A DNA stretch of 64,000 nt from Microstegium vimineum (GCA_022036555.1 CM039129.1:38098051-38162050); one strand, 5' to 3'. Counted from the first letter of the stretch, positions 46,560 to 57,529 are shown. The notes: generated from the letters alone by a model not told the origin. A program made the numbers and translations.

Positions 46560-47916
46560 CAACCCGGCCCTCGTGTCGCCCCTGACGGGCAACTCGGGGG
46601 CGCCCGCCGCCGCCTGCCCGGAGCCGCCCTCCGCGCGTTCTCTTCGGCCGCCGTCCCCGCCTCCCTGCGCGCGGCGGCGGCGGCCAGCGGCGGGCCCCAA
46701 AAGGTTCCCCGTCCGTGCCTCCCTAGGCCTCCTGTGCACCTCTGTGCCTCCTTCATCCCCCTCTTCTCCGGTACCGGTGATCCCTGGGCAGAGGCACGGC
46801 CGATCTGGTCCCTCCTCGACTGGATCCGTTCCCTCCGCGCCAGGACCTGACCCTTCCGCGTTCGGATCGACCGACGGAAGGTCTAGGGCGGCGGCGGCCA
46901 CCGGGAGGAGGAGTGACCGATCCGGTCCTCCTCCACCGGATCTGCGATTCGCCCGTCGGTGCTGCGAGGTGGTGACCTGCTCGGGTGGCGGCCGATCTGG
47001 CACGCGCCCCGGTGGGCTAGGCGACGCGGACGGCGGCACCGTTCTCTCCACCGATTGATGGATGGACGGACGGCGGCTGGCGTACCTACACCGGTGAAGG
47101 GGTCTGGCGGCGGCGGGCCGATCTAGGTATCTCAGGCCTGGATCCGCCGGCTGCTGCCCCGTGTTGCCCCTTCTCGGTGCGGGTGGTGCTCCGACGATGC
47201 AGACTCGGGCGGGCGTTTGCCTCGGGTCGGGGACTTTCCCCAGGCGGCGGCTTGGGGGTCGATCTGGACCCCGGGCACCGGATGAGGATGTTAGTGTTGG
47301 CACCGGCCATCTCGACAAGCCGTCCAACCCGCCCTCCTACAGACCACGTCGCTCCGAGACAACCTGTAAATCGGCTCCGATGTCAACATCAAAGGACATC
47401 GTTGTCCTCTATTTTTTCTGCTGCCTCACTGTAGCTGGTGAAGACCCTGCCGATCATCTCCGACATCTTCGTATGTAGGTTCAGCTTGGATGTGCCTTGC
47501 AGGATATTGGAATGCGGGTGAAAACCCTGCCTGGCGGTGCTGGGCCGGCGGCGATGACGCAATCAACGTCATTTTCCTCCTTGGAGGCGTCGCTGAAGTT
47601 CCCTCTTCCTTTCGTTGATGATGACGTCTGCGGACGTCATTTACCTTCTTGAAGGCATCAACACAAGCACACCCGCTCCTAGGCATGCCTACACTGCGGC
47701 ATTTGGGACTCAGCTGCGGCGTCAAGAGCAAACCAAGGACGCCCTCTCGTCGATCAAATAGAGGGTAGAAACATTTATTGTTTTGCTCTAATTGTCCTGG
47801 TCTTGCATAAGACTATGACTTTTCTCTCTTTTGTTTTTCTATCTCTTTTTGTATTTGTTGGCTGTGTACATCCCCAGATATAGAGGCCGGATATTGAATA
47901 TCCTTTATCGAAAAAA
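46560..47916 (+). mobile_element. LINE-like retroposon with GC-rich head
   Basis: GC-rich sequence to about 47750, then a 3' end reading ttttgtatttgttggctgtg and ending atatcctttatcgaaaaaaa, as in grass LINE 3' termini. Overlapping open frames on both strands (for example 46398-47327 minus) come from GC-rich, proline- and arginine-rich sequence and show no recognisable domain. Target-site duplications were not found, so the left edge is uncertain. Confidence 0.5.
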
Positions 47917-48303
47917 ATCAGTACATCTCATTGTTGGTGAACACTCCTCGACCATTGTCTCTTGCTCCTATGTATAGTATTGTCTGTCAAATATACACCC
48001 AGAATCCAATATTTCGGGACTTAGGTTCAATAGTTCTTTTTTTTAAAATATGGTAGGAGTTTTGTTTTTCAATTAAGTAGAACATAATTGGCCTAGTTTT
48101 TAAGGAAAAACTAGGTCTAAAAATCTTACAGACGCACAGATCCCCCAAGAACACAAAAGCCATGATGGATAACCCATGATAACCCTCTAGGTAACACAGA
48201 AAACAACAACACCCACCACATGATCTCATTGCCAAGCTTATCACAATACAAAAAGAGCAGCTTTGACTTCTCATAGTTATCTAGTATCAATTCCCTCTAT
48301 GAC
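47917..48303. other. Unannotated segment
   Basis: No recognisable gene or repeat ends. A short minus-strand open frame (47987-48274) has no recognised domain. Confidence 0.4.
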
Positions 48304-48314
48304 AACTTGGCCTA

Positions 48315-48613
48315 AACAATCGAGTGTTTCGTCGTGTGTCGATGACAGTGGCCTTGGTTTGCCGTGAAGTGCTCCGGGAGGCTGATGATTGGGTGGCTGG
48401 AGGTTTCGCTCCCATCGGTGTGCTTATCTCGACGTCACAAGGACCAGCAGATTTGTAAGACAATTTGTGTAATCCCAGTAGTTAGGCTTGTCCTGTTGCC
48501 GCGTTGTTGGCTTCTTGCCAACATTTCGCTCAACTTCTGAACTTTCGTGTGTACGTTGTTTAGTTTTTTTCTCCTCTTAATGAAAAAGGGGTGAAGTCCC
48601 GGCCGCGAAAAAA
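48315..48613 (+). mobile_element. 5'-truncated LINE 3' end with 11-bp TSD
   Basis: A 299-bp insert flanked by aacttggccta (48304-48314) and aacttggtcta (48614-48624), 10 of 11 matching. It ends tcctcttaatgaaaaagggg...ccgcgaaaaaaaa, a LINE-type 3' end with a poly(A) tail. Confidence 0.7.
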
Positions 48614-48639
48614 AACTTGGTCTAGCATGGCGTGAACGA

Positions 48640-49960
48640 GTGTCAAGCGCAGATGGTGAAAGGAAGAATTACGTCACGATCTGCCCCGACATGGCTGGTC
48701 TATCGAGGCCACTGAGATCCACCAGTGACTTGATGACAAGGTCAGACATCAGGCCTTTCAAGAGGTTAATTGACATAGGCAGTAAGGTTATCACGCTAGT
48801 TTCACCTTCTTCTTGTGTGACACCCAGCCTCTTCATAAGCACTTGCCTTCTACTCTGCTTTGCGCACGCATCAAGCAATGGCTGCTAGACATGCGGTGCG
48901 CCGGGGCGGCTTGCCTGACTTCTTCTTCTCCCTTCATGGATCCACTGGCCCATGTTGCTGTGGAGGAAGCAGGGGTTGCTAGACATGTTTGGTTACTGGC
49001 TAGATGAAGTTTGCGAGCGCTACCTCATGTACAGCCTGGCCACCAAGCAACCTCTGGCGATGGTGGCATAGTATGTCCCTGTCCTCCAATGTCCATGCGA
49101 GGCACGACATCGGCAGCAGTCCCAAAGCCATGACGGGTTCGCTCGGACCTGCAGCTAGCATGGACGCAGCCCTGCCAAAAACCACAGCTTCTCCACATGA
49201 GCCTCGTTGTTGCTTCTGAGGTTGCTTTTGCCAGTTCTGTATCCTTGAGCTAGTAGCAATTTAGAAAATGGGAGGATGCAACAATCTTCAATGTGGCGGT
49301 AGTGAACTCAACAGTACCCAGGCCTAGCATTTGAGCTGGCGAACCTTCTGTCTACTTGTCTAGTTGTATAGCACGATAGGAAGGTTCAAGATTTGTTGAG
49401 GCCAAGGAGAGAAGAAGTTAGTCACATTCCCGACAGCGTCAGTAGCTGAGCAACATGAAACGGAACTCAAAGGGGGTTTCTTAGCTGCAACAATCTTTAT
49501 TTGGAGAAAGGCATCCTCGACATCTTGGATTGTTACCTCTCAAATCTTGTCGATTGTTGTCACCACTTTCACTGGGGTTCCACTATGGGTAATATCCTTG
49601 GGCTTGTGATGTTTTTCTCCTAAACTCTTCAGCTCCTGGCTCGGTGTTGTGGCCGTGGCTTCACTCCTGGTGAGTTTGAGATGGAGGGACGTGTCGTGCA
49701 ACTGGTTCAACCTGGCATGACCGACTGACAGGGATGTTGGTGGCGTTGGCGACAATCATTCTCAGGATGGCCTGAGCGGCGGCATAGGTGTCGGGTTCTC
49801 GACAAGCTTTAGCCCAGTGACCCCGTGCGAGGCAGATAAAACAGCGGCCTTCGGTGATATCCCGAATTTGGGAAGAGAGGCGAGTCGTGCTCAAGTCACA
49901 TGCTACTGCGATGAGTTGGCAAGAGGTGCAGCTCCTCCCGCGAACACTCAACCTTCCCTC
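48640..49960 (-). pseudogene. Retroelement ORF1-like remnant with CCHC knuckle, minus strand
   Basis: Several broken minus-strand frames (49661-49951, 49000-49185, 48669-48878) look like pieces of one protein. The first contains the knuckle C-x2-C-x4-H-x4-C (CFICLARGHWAKAC, about 49790-49840), as in plant LINE ORF1 or DUF4283-type proteins. The later pieces have hydrophobic and charged stretches without a recognised motif. Stops and frame changes separate them. The assignment to LINE ORF1 is an inference from the knuckle and neighbouring LINE debris. Confidence 0.45.
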
Positions 49961-50731
49961 ACTTGTGTTTCACATCGAATTGATGTCTGAAGAAGGAGAT
50001 CACAAAGACTGCATAACAGAGGGTGATAGATGTGGGTCATTAGCGAAGCAAACTCTAAGACCTGCATGACAGGGAGGAACTTCATGATGAGAAGGATCTA
50101 TGATAATTGATTTGAGCTTGTGGCCCTGCTACTGCTGGTGCCTGGTGATGGTTTCTGCCTAATGAAGAACACTTCACAATATCTGCTTAGGTAGCACTTG
50201 TCACACAATGAATGGGAGGACAGTTCATCGGCTATGCATATCACATACAACTAAATTAACATGAAGTATCGGCTGCTCAAATCAAGTCAGGATAGACTGC
50301 AGATGCTCAATAATATTTGTGTATATGAAATCAAACGGCACACACATCTTGACATAAAAGAAGAATTGAAGCAGCATATAAACTTTATGGAGGCTTAGGC
50401 TACTGGATAACTTTAGTGTCTTTTCTGAGTTAGGCTGCGAGGCATTGTCAATTTGAAATACACTACATTAGCACAAACAATTGAAACTCATTCACCTCAC
50501 CCCTACCATGCTAGATGAGTTTTTTTTTCATATATAGTCATCACTTAACTTGATCTCAGACTTATGACCTACTATGCTCAAATAATGAGATTGACCTAGA
50601 AGGCTTGAGCAGTTTATCATGTAACATCAATGGTGGTGGCCACTGGCCGGTGCCCATTAATTGAAAGTACACACACTGAATAAGTTGATGCTAATCAAAT
50701 GCTACATTTATCTCCCTCTCTTTTGTTACTC
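49961..50731. other. Junction and duplicated flank before unit 8
   Basis: From about 50215 (cagttcatcggctatgcatatc) the sequence repeats 38190-38640 in the same order. It is the upstream flank of unit 8 and contains the type-I promoter block in degraded form (gttgatgctaatcaaatg, about 50684). No gene is seen. Confidence 0.55.
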
Positions 50732-50960
50732 CATAAATAAAGGATCACTAGAGGATTTGAAGGGGCACAACACATAATGAAAGAGATTGCCGTTCTGTTT
50801 TTTATGAAAAGAGTGAGTTGTTCACACCAAGGCAATTGCTTTGTAGCTCTAGGCTTGGAAGGAGTCAGGAGGGCTCTCTACAGTTTCTGGGTGAGAACTT
50901 GTGGTGGCTCATCACCAGTTGGATGTGGGATTGCATGCGTCCATATAGTTTGGGACACCT
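50732..50960 (+). ncRNA. Putative 21-PHAS-like precursor, unit 8 (type I)
   Basis: CATAAATA is at 50732-50739 and the miR2118-complementary stretch at 50850-50871 (TAGGCTTGGAAGGAGTCAGG plus ag). The TATA-to-site spacing of 118 bp equals that of unit 2, its closest relative. Downstream gggacacctccat (unit 2: gggacgcctccat) is also shared. Confidence 0.4.
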
Positions 50961-51229
50961 CCATATATCGTCGTCAATCATCACATCTGAGCTTATTGTC
51001 ATGGCTGGTTCTCAATCATGCACCGGGTTTTGTTGTGGTCAAGCAGAATGCAGTGGTCAGTGGCGTAGCGGAGAGCCGACTGCGAAAATATGTCGTATAT
51101 ATGAGAGGTTGGTCCACTAGAGCCTGCCGCCTTGAGAAAGTACGCTGAGAACTGCCCAAGCAAAGTTAATCTTGTTTACATCCATTTCCACCATATCAAA
51201 TCAGATAAGATCGGTAGTAGTGCCAGATA

Positions 51230-51593
51230 TGGCCCTAGAAAAGTAGTAACTTTGTTTACAGGTGTATCTTTGATGGAGCAACCCTGGATATTGGAAGAAT
51301 TTTGATCATTGCTAGAGAAGAGAGAAAACTATGGTCGTTGGCTGGGGCTCGAGGAATTTCCCTCCTGGCTGCTCCCCATTCTGAAAGCTAGGATCCTAGA
51401 GTTCTTGTTGATTGCCTGTTGAGAGTTGATGGTGAAACGTGTGTGTTAACGTGAGTTAATGTGTTTTTGTGTGTGTATGCGTGCGTGCTGGCTCTTCCTT
51501 TCGGCTGGTCTGGGGTGTGTTGTATGGGTTTCCCCCTTCTTTCTCTTCTTAATAGAATGATGCGCAACTCTCCTGTGTTTTTTGAGAAAAAAA
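51230..51593 (+). mobile_element. 5'-truncated LINE (ORF2 end), plus strand
   Basis: A 364-bp insert. A stretch encodes a LINE ORF2 C-terminus-like piece (EERKLWSLAGARGISLLA). It ends with ttctcttcttaatagaatg...gagaaaaaaa. Flanks tcggtagtagtgccagata (left) and tcgattagcgccagata (right) look like a diverged target-site duplication. Confidence 0.65.
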
Positions 51594-52431
51594 TCGATTA
51601 GCGCCAGATAAAATCAGATAGGCGACGGCGGTATTGTTGCCGACCTTCAACATTGATGGATCCTTGCAACATGAACAAAATGGGGACTCCCTCCAATTTA
51701 TGGATCATAATTATTCTTTTGGTGTATCCATGAGCTTAGAGGAGTGGTGGATGCATGAACACACGTCATAATATAAGTAGTTAGATATATTCACAATGAC
51801 AACTCATTATTGCTTCAGTACTAAAGAATCAGAGCGAATGTGACCCTATGTTTTTCATCATCAATACTAGTAACTAGCAAGTAGTACTACTGTTTATTTC
51901 CATGGTTTTTCATATAGTGAATTTGCAGACCATTGCCCATTTAAATGATTGGTTAACTCTGCACATAAATGATTGCACCAATCTAGTCTACGACTACTTG
52001 TGATCGTAGCAGCAGTTTACAGTAATGTGATGTTAATGAATCGGAGCTACAACTATGATCTATATATCTAATGAACCATGATGTGTTATAGTGAAATCAG
52101 GATGTGATTGCCATTATGTGATGGCATAGTCAATACTCACGTCGGGATGTCTTTATGCATTCATGGTGCGTCGACGATCACCAGAACTAGCTAGGTGCAT
52201 GAAACCTAGATGATGGGGACTGGGGGGGGGGGGGGGGGGTCAAAATATGATACTGTAGACACACACACACATTCAACAAGTTAATGCATATGTTTTCACG
52301 TTTTATAAATTGTTGGATCAAAGTGATACGACCACACAAACTGTTGTATGGCGGGTGTAATTTGTTTACTCTATAGTAAATCAAATGCTAGTACCTACAA
52401 TTCGTGTGTGATATTGCCCTCTCTTTCACTC
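51594..52431. other. Non-coding flank shared with 39130-39380; contains G-run and (CA)n
   Basis: 51960-52380 repeats 39130-39370 (ctacaactatgatct, ttgttggatcaaagtgatac). A run of about 18 G at 52223-52241 and a short (CA)n at 52260-52271 are present in this copy only. No gene is seen. Confidence 0.55.
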
Positions 52432-52640
52432 CATAAATAAAGGACTTGACACTTGAAGGAGCACGACACTATGTTACAACATGAGAGAGAGATGACCATA
52501 TTATTTTTAGTAATTGTTCTGTAGATGTATTGTAGGCTTGGAAGGCATCAGGAGGGCTCTTTACACTCTGCGGGTGACCATTCGCAGTGGCTCCCCATAG
52601 ATGTAGGCTTCCAAGGCAATACTATCTTGTCAACATGGAC
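52432..52640 (+). ncRNA. Putative 21-PHAS-like precursor, unit 9 (type I)
   Basis: CATAAATA is at 52432-52439. The miR2118-complementary stretch at 52533-52554 (TAGGCTTGGAAGGCATCAGG plus ag) is the best of the set, differing from the complement of a TTCCTGATGCCTCCCATGCC-type member at only 3 of 22 positions. GGCTTCCAAGGC at about 52617-52628 can pair back with the site, and the next bases on both sides (gtatt / aatac) also pair. Confidence 0.48.
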
Positions 52641-53469
52641 GATTCCTAAGCAGTCCTTTTTCGGATAAAGGAATAAAACATCCGGTTTCATCCCCCAATA
52701 GAGGATATTGAATATCATGCTTGCTTGTATAATCCTCCATTACAAGAGAATTTTTTAAGCCATTTGCATATGCCTTATTGTATCATTTCATACAATCATC
52801 CCATCATATTTTTGTATACGGGTGATATGATTGACATATCAAAAGTGTCATAATACTCTTATTTCATATGAAATTGCTTTCATAACCATGTGTGTGCCAC
52901 ACATATATGCATTGCATTAGTGGTATGAAACGGAGAACCAATCTATGCAACATATTCATATATAACCCATATTCATGGATTATTAATATTTTCATATGTG
53001 GAAAATTGAGTTGTTGAAACTTCCCATATTGTTTCTCCTATTATAGGTTAATTTTTTAAACCATGGGCATGCCTTAATGTATTATTGCATACATCATCCC
53101 ACTATATTTTGTATACTAGATATATGATTGACATATCGAAAATCTCATAATACACTTAATGCATATGAAATTTCTTTCATGAATATATACATGCGTGCCG
53201 CACGTGTGTTACATCTATCTAGTAGAACATAACTTTTGGAGAGATGTTTGGCCCTTTCACTTCACAGGTCACTTATTTGAATATACATCAATTAATTTGA
53301 AACCAATATGTTCTACGTCACTGAGTGTGTAAGCAGCTCATAACAATGTTCATGGGTACCGGTATGTGTAGGTGCACCAAATGAATTGCTGAACAGCAGA
53401 TGCTATATATAATATTTGTATGGAGTATACAATATATAATTTAGACACCTGGCCACATTATATTGAGTC
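52641..53469. other. Non-coding sequence between units 9 and 10
   Basis: 52655-52735 looks like the reverse of a LINE 3' end (tttttcggataaaggaataaaac...ggatattgaatatc). 52795-52870 and 53080-53180 are a diverged direct repeat (cataccatccca, gatatgattgacatatc). No gene is seen. Confidence 0.45.
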
Positions 53470-53670
53470 TATAAAAGGAAGTACATATACAGTATATGTT
53501 AGGACCAGAGACATACTGGAGAGGTTCATTAATTCCACACTACACCGGGTTTGCTACCTACATGGCTTAGGAGACATCAGGGAACTCCAAGAATAGGATG
53601 TCCACATAGCTCCTGCAATCACAGCAGTCATGCTCCGCTGGGGCACGGATTACTGTGCTGCCTGAGAGAC
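53470..53670 (+). ncRNA. Putative 21-PHAS-like precursor, unit 10 (type II)
   Basis: TATAAAAG is at 53470-53477, the strongest TATA box among type-II units. The miR2118-complementary stretch is 53563-53584 (TGGCTTAGGAGACATCAGGG plus aa), 93 bp on. Downstream agctcctgcaatcacagcag is shared with units 7 and 11. The open frames at 53551-54071 cross the unit but are not conserved in the others. Confidence 0.42.
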
Positions 53671-55197
53671 AGCTACCAACATGCTGCTCTGCCCGACGTA
53701 CTGGCATCTGTGTCAGTTTTTCCGGCCAAAACCACAGAAGCCTCAGCTATCTATTACCACATGGGTCGGCCACACGTTCCCACGCGACCAGCTGCGGAGT
53801 TTTCATGCTGCTATGTGGCGGTGCGTGGTGCCCCGACAGTGCTGTTGCGTATGCAAGTGGGTGCTTCTGGGTGAATTGGTGCCTGACCCACGCCATACCA
53901 AACATGAATTGCCACAGGTTCACCAAGAAAAGCAAGCTTATAGTACGTTTGCCTGAAACTGAAACCCGAGTTGTGTTCTGTTCGCCTGAAACGCAATGTC
54001 GTTTAGCCAACAAATATATGGACCAGTTGGTATATCAAAACAAGCTTAAACATGTGTTGAGATTGCATTGAATTTGACTGTGTATATGTATATATGTTCC
54101 TTGATCGATGTTTGCATTTATATCCGATATGACTGTGTGTATGTATATTATTGACATATAGGTGCATGTGATATGTGTTGATGTTGACAATATGAATATA
54201 ACACTGATAATATGGATACTATTATTATTGGCCTCCTCTATAAAAATATTGGCAGGAAAAACTAAATTTAGTGTGGAAAATATAAATATTCAGAATGTGT
54301 TTCAGAGACGGTTGGGAACTTCAGCTATCTCTAGACATTGATCTGTTGAGATGGCTAAAGTTCCAGCTTTTAGAAATAGATTTCTATGGCGGTTGGATAT
54401 GTGCCTCTAGAAGTCGTTGATTTTTAAAGACACATGGACAGAGGACATTCATATATTCATTTCCAGAAAAAGTTTACAGCCACCCTCTGCAAAAAGTGGT
54501 TCGGTAGTAGTCACTACTCTAGGGAGACATATATAGAGATGACGGTAGATACTGGGCAGCCACCTCTAAGCTTTGTTCGCTAGAAATAAGTGATTTGTAG
54601 TGGCATATATCAACAAAGATCTCTTGTTCTGAAGCTGTCAGAATCACACCCAGTTCAATTTCTAGCCGTTCCTCGTAATTTCAGCTGGCGGATTCATCAT
54701 TGGACTGCACATGTTATTCGGAACATTATGCATTAGATGACATTAGGTTCACTCACTTCTAGTATGGCGCTCACCGCATGTCAGCATTTTTACACAATGT
54801 TCGAGTCATTGTTTATTTTTCGGGTTGCAATTTTATCATATATAGCTGCTGGTGGAGCTGCTTTGTTGAAAGGGTAAAACCTGCTAAATAACAGGTTCCC
54901 TAGTGCAATCTGCTAAATAGTATGCCTGAAAGGCTGAAACCTACTGCAATCTGCAAATGTGGGTCATGGCATATCCTTCCCTAGTGAAAAGAGGCGCGGC
55001 TTCAGGCCTGAACGAAGCATATCACACTTTTTTTACGCCTTGTGTGTTGTGTCTTACTCCAGTTTCAATCTTCATATATGTGTATAGCTAACTATTGGTA
55101 CGGTGGATCTGTTTTGTTGATATATAGGACAAGGCGCTGCTAATTTTATCATCTAGCTAGTTATTGGTATATGGCGTAATGCAACTGTGGCAGACCC

Positions 55198-55284
<87 letters not shown>

Positions 55285-55635
55285 TTTTAAGTGCCCATAA
55301 CATGCCACATACGTCAGACTTCCATTTAACAAACGTGCTAAGACATGCTATGTGACAGGATGACACAATTCATTTGTTTTTACCCTACTCAACTTTTGGC
55401 CTTTGTTAGCTAGTTTTGGTCAAGTAATAATGAACTAAGCATTTTTGAGCCCTTGCCTAAAATTATGTGCAATCAAGCATGTTTGAATGGCATATGACTA
55501 TGTTTTAGTACTAGTTGTTAGTCAAGCTGGATATCTATCTAAATAGGACCTAACAATTGGAGAGTAGATGTACGGTCATTTCACATCTACTCTCCATGGA
55601 GTATAATTAACTTGGAGACCCACATTTCTTTGGTC
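53671..55635. other. Non-coding region between units 10 and 11, with (AAT)n
   Basis: Frames at 53551-54071 overlap each other on three frames and both strands with no recognised domain, so no gene is called. A microsatellite of (AAT)n is at 55198-55283. From about 55480 the sequence is similar to the flank of unit 10 (ctatctaaataggac, acttggagacccacatt). Confidence 0.5.
55198..55283. repeat. (AAT)n microsatellite
   Basis: About 28 AAT triplets with a single interruption (aatata near 55243). Confidence 0.95.
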
Positions 55636-55840
55636 CATAAAAGAATTACAGCACGTTACGCCGAGAGAGAGATGCTGGAGTTGTTCATGATGTCCACTAC
55701 ACCACCGGTTCTCTGCTACCTACAATAATAGGCATAGGAGACATCGGGACCTTTAGCATTAACATGACGACACATCTCCTGCAACTAGTACCCTTGCTCC
55801 ACTCGGGCGTGCAATCGTATTCCGTTTGCAATCAAGCCTC
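55636..55840 (+). ncRNA. Putative 21-PHAS-like precursor, unit 11 (type II)
   Basis: CATAAAAG is at 55636-55643 and the miR2118-complementary stretch at 55729-55750 (TAGGCATAGGAGACATCGGG plus ac), 93 bp on, the same spacing as unit 10. It differs from the complement of a TTCCCGATGCCTCCTATTCC-type member at about 3 of 22 positions. This is the best type-II site. Confidence 0.46.
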
Positions 55841-56593
55841 GTATGTGGTGCTCCGCCTCACTCGTTGTTTCAGTAGTTTCACCAGTCAAACTCAAGCTAG
55901 CCTCAGCAAGTCATCGTCTCCACGTTGATCGGCCATGGCGTTTTTGTTATCATCTCCATGGAGTCCTAGTTCCTGACCTCCTATGGATCGCCATTCTTCC
56001 AACCGACAGCTGTTGTGATTCAGGCTGGTGTGTGCAATGTCATGGCCATGGTGGACCTGTGTTAGTGGACTTGTGTAGTGAAGCAAATTGGTCGTACTGG
56101 TGAGTGACCGACTTCATGACCCAATGAAGACTTGTTGGGCTAACGTGTTTAACCCAATTTTTTTTTACAAAAACCATCAGGTTAACAAAGGAACCTAATT
56201 AATAAGTTTACACAGTTGTCTACAACTCCAAGATGGGTTTTGATAGGTTAAAAACCAATATGGTTAGAGGAAAAATAGATATGCTAGATTAAAACATCCA
56301 TGCTTCGATCTTCTGCACATTAAGAAAATGAGTGTCAAGAAACTAAGGAAGCATCCGAATTAACATAAAGTATTCGTGTACTAAAGGCACCAGTAGAGAT
56401 GTTTGTTACATATTCTTTATTTTGGACAATAGGATTTGCAAAATAGCTGGTATAGATACAATTGGAACCCTCTTAGTATTGAGGATGTTTATTGAACTTC
56501 GTCAGTTTTTTCATATGATTTGTACCTAGAACTAGTTAAGCTGTAGCTCTAGGTTTCCCTCAAACGTTGATGCACCTGCCGTTTGATTTCGTG
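55841..56593. other. Non-coding region before the CACTA element
   Basis: No gene is seen. The short open frame at 55843-56103 has no recognised domain and lies in the part of unit 11 where phased siRNAs would be expected if the unit is a PHAS locus. Confidence 0.4.
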
Positions 56594-56619
56594 CACTACT
56601 ACAGAAACGACAATCACTG

Positions 56620-56815
56620 CCTGTTTTGTTTGGGCCGGCAGTGATGCCTCTTCACTGCCGGTTCATCCTCTGACAGGCCCCCAATTATTGGGGGCAGGGG
56701 CTGAACCGGCAGTGATGCCTCTCGGCCCTATCACTGCCGGTTTAAGCCACCAACTGGCAGTGATCTGGTGTTTCACTGCCGGTTCGTGGCTGGAACCGGC
56801 AGTGATGTTGGGTAC
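56620..56815. repeat. CACTA subterminal repeats
   Basis: At least seven copies of cactgccggtt / aaccggcagtg-type motifs in both orientations, the binding sites expected for the element's own TNP1-like protein. Confidence 0.85.
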
Positions 56816-57529
56816 AGTATAAAGCACACGATCTCCTCTCTCCCTCCTCTGCCCAACAGTACAGAACAGTGCTCGGAGCTCCCTCTCTCCATTGTTGCGA
56901 TTGGTGGATTTCTTGATCTCCATTTTTGGCTCCTCTTCACTTTTGGATCCTCATATCTTCTTGCTCTTGGTTAGTAACAAGCATAATTATTTAGAATTAT
57001 TGGTTTAATTTTTTTTTGTGTGTAAATCTATAGTTTAGAGCTATGCTAGTTTTCATGATCAAGAAGAGAGATGTTGCAATTTGTGTCAATTTTTTGTACC
57101 TTTTAGATCCAAAAGTATTTAGAAAAATTATAGCACTTTGTTTTTATTGGAAAATTATTGTATAATCATTGAGTAGCTAGGTTCGAAAGATTCGTCTCGA
57201 AAATTATGGATAAAAAATTGTAATTAGTTATATTTATTACTTATATTTAATACTCCATGCATGTATTAAAGATTTGATGGGATGTGGAATAGATTCGGTA
57301 TTTATTACTTACATTTAATACTCCATGCATGCATGCATTTAATACTTACATTTAATACTTCATGCATGCATTTAATACTCACATTTAATACTCCATGCAT
57401 GCTATTTTGTTGTCTCAATTTTTATAGCGCGACCAAATTCAAAATATAAAGAAAAAAATATTGTTCAAAAATGCTCCTATTAATATGTTCCTATGTTTTC
57501 TCTGCTTTGTCCATTTTATCAGTGCAGAC

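Noticed and set aside
46398..47327. 309-codon minus-strand open frame
   Set aside because: GC-rich, P/R/G-rich translation with competing frames on the other strand, inside a LINE-like retroposon.
53551..54071. Three overlapping open frames of 91-138 codons after unit 10
   Set aside because: They overlap in different frames, are not kept in the sister units 7 and 11, and show no domain.
55157..55366. Tyrosine/isoleucine-run open frame
   Set aside because: Translation of the (AAT)n microsatellite.
29985..55840. Units as MIR2118 genes on the minus strand
   Set aside because: The minus strand carries a miR2118-like sequence at each site, but a star arm with near-full pairing is missing. Foldbacks are partial, differ between units and are absent in units 1 and 4. 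TATA boxes point to + strand transcripts that would carry the target instead. Kept only as the alternative.
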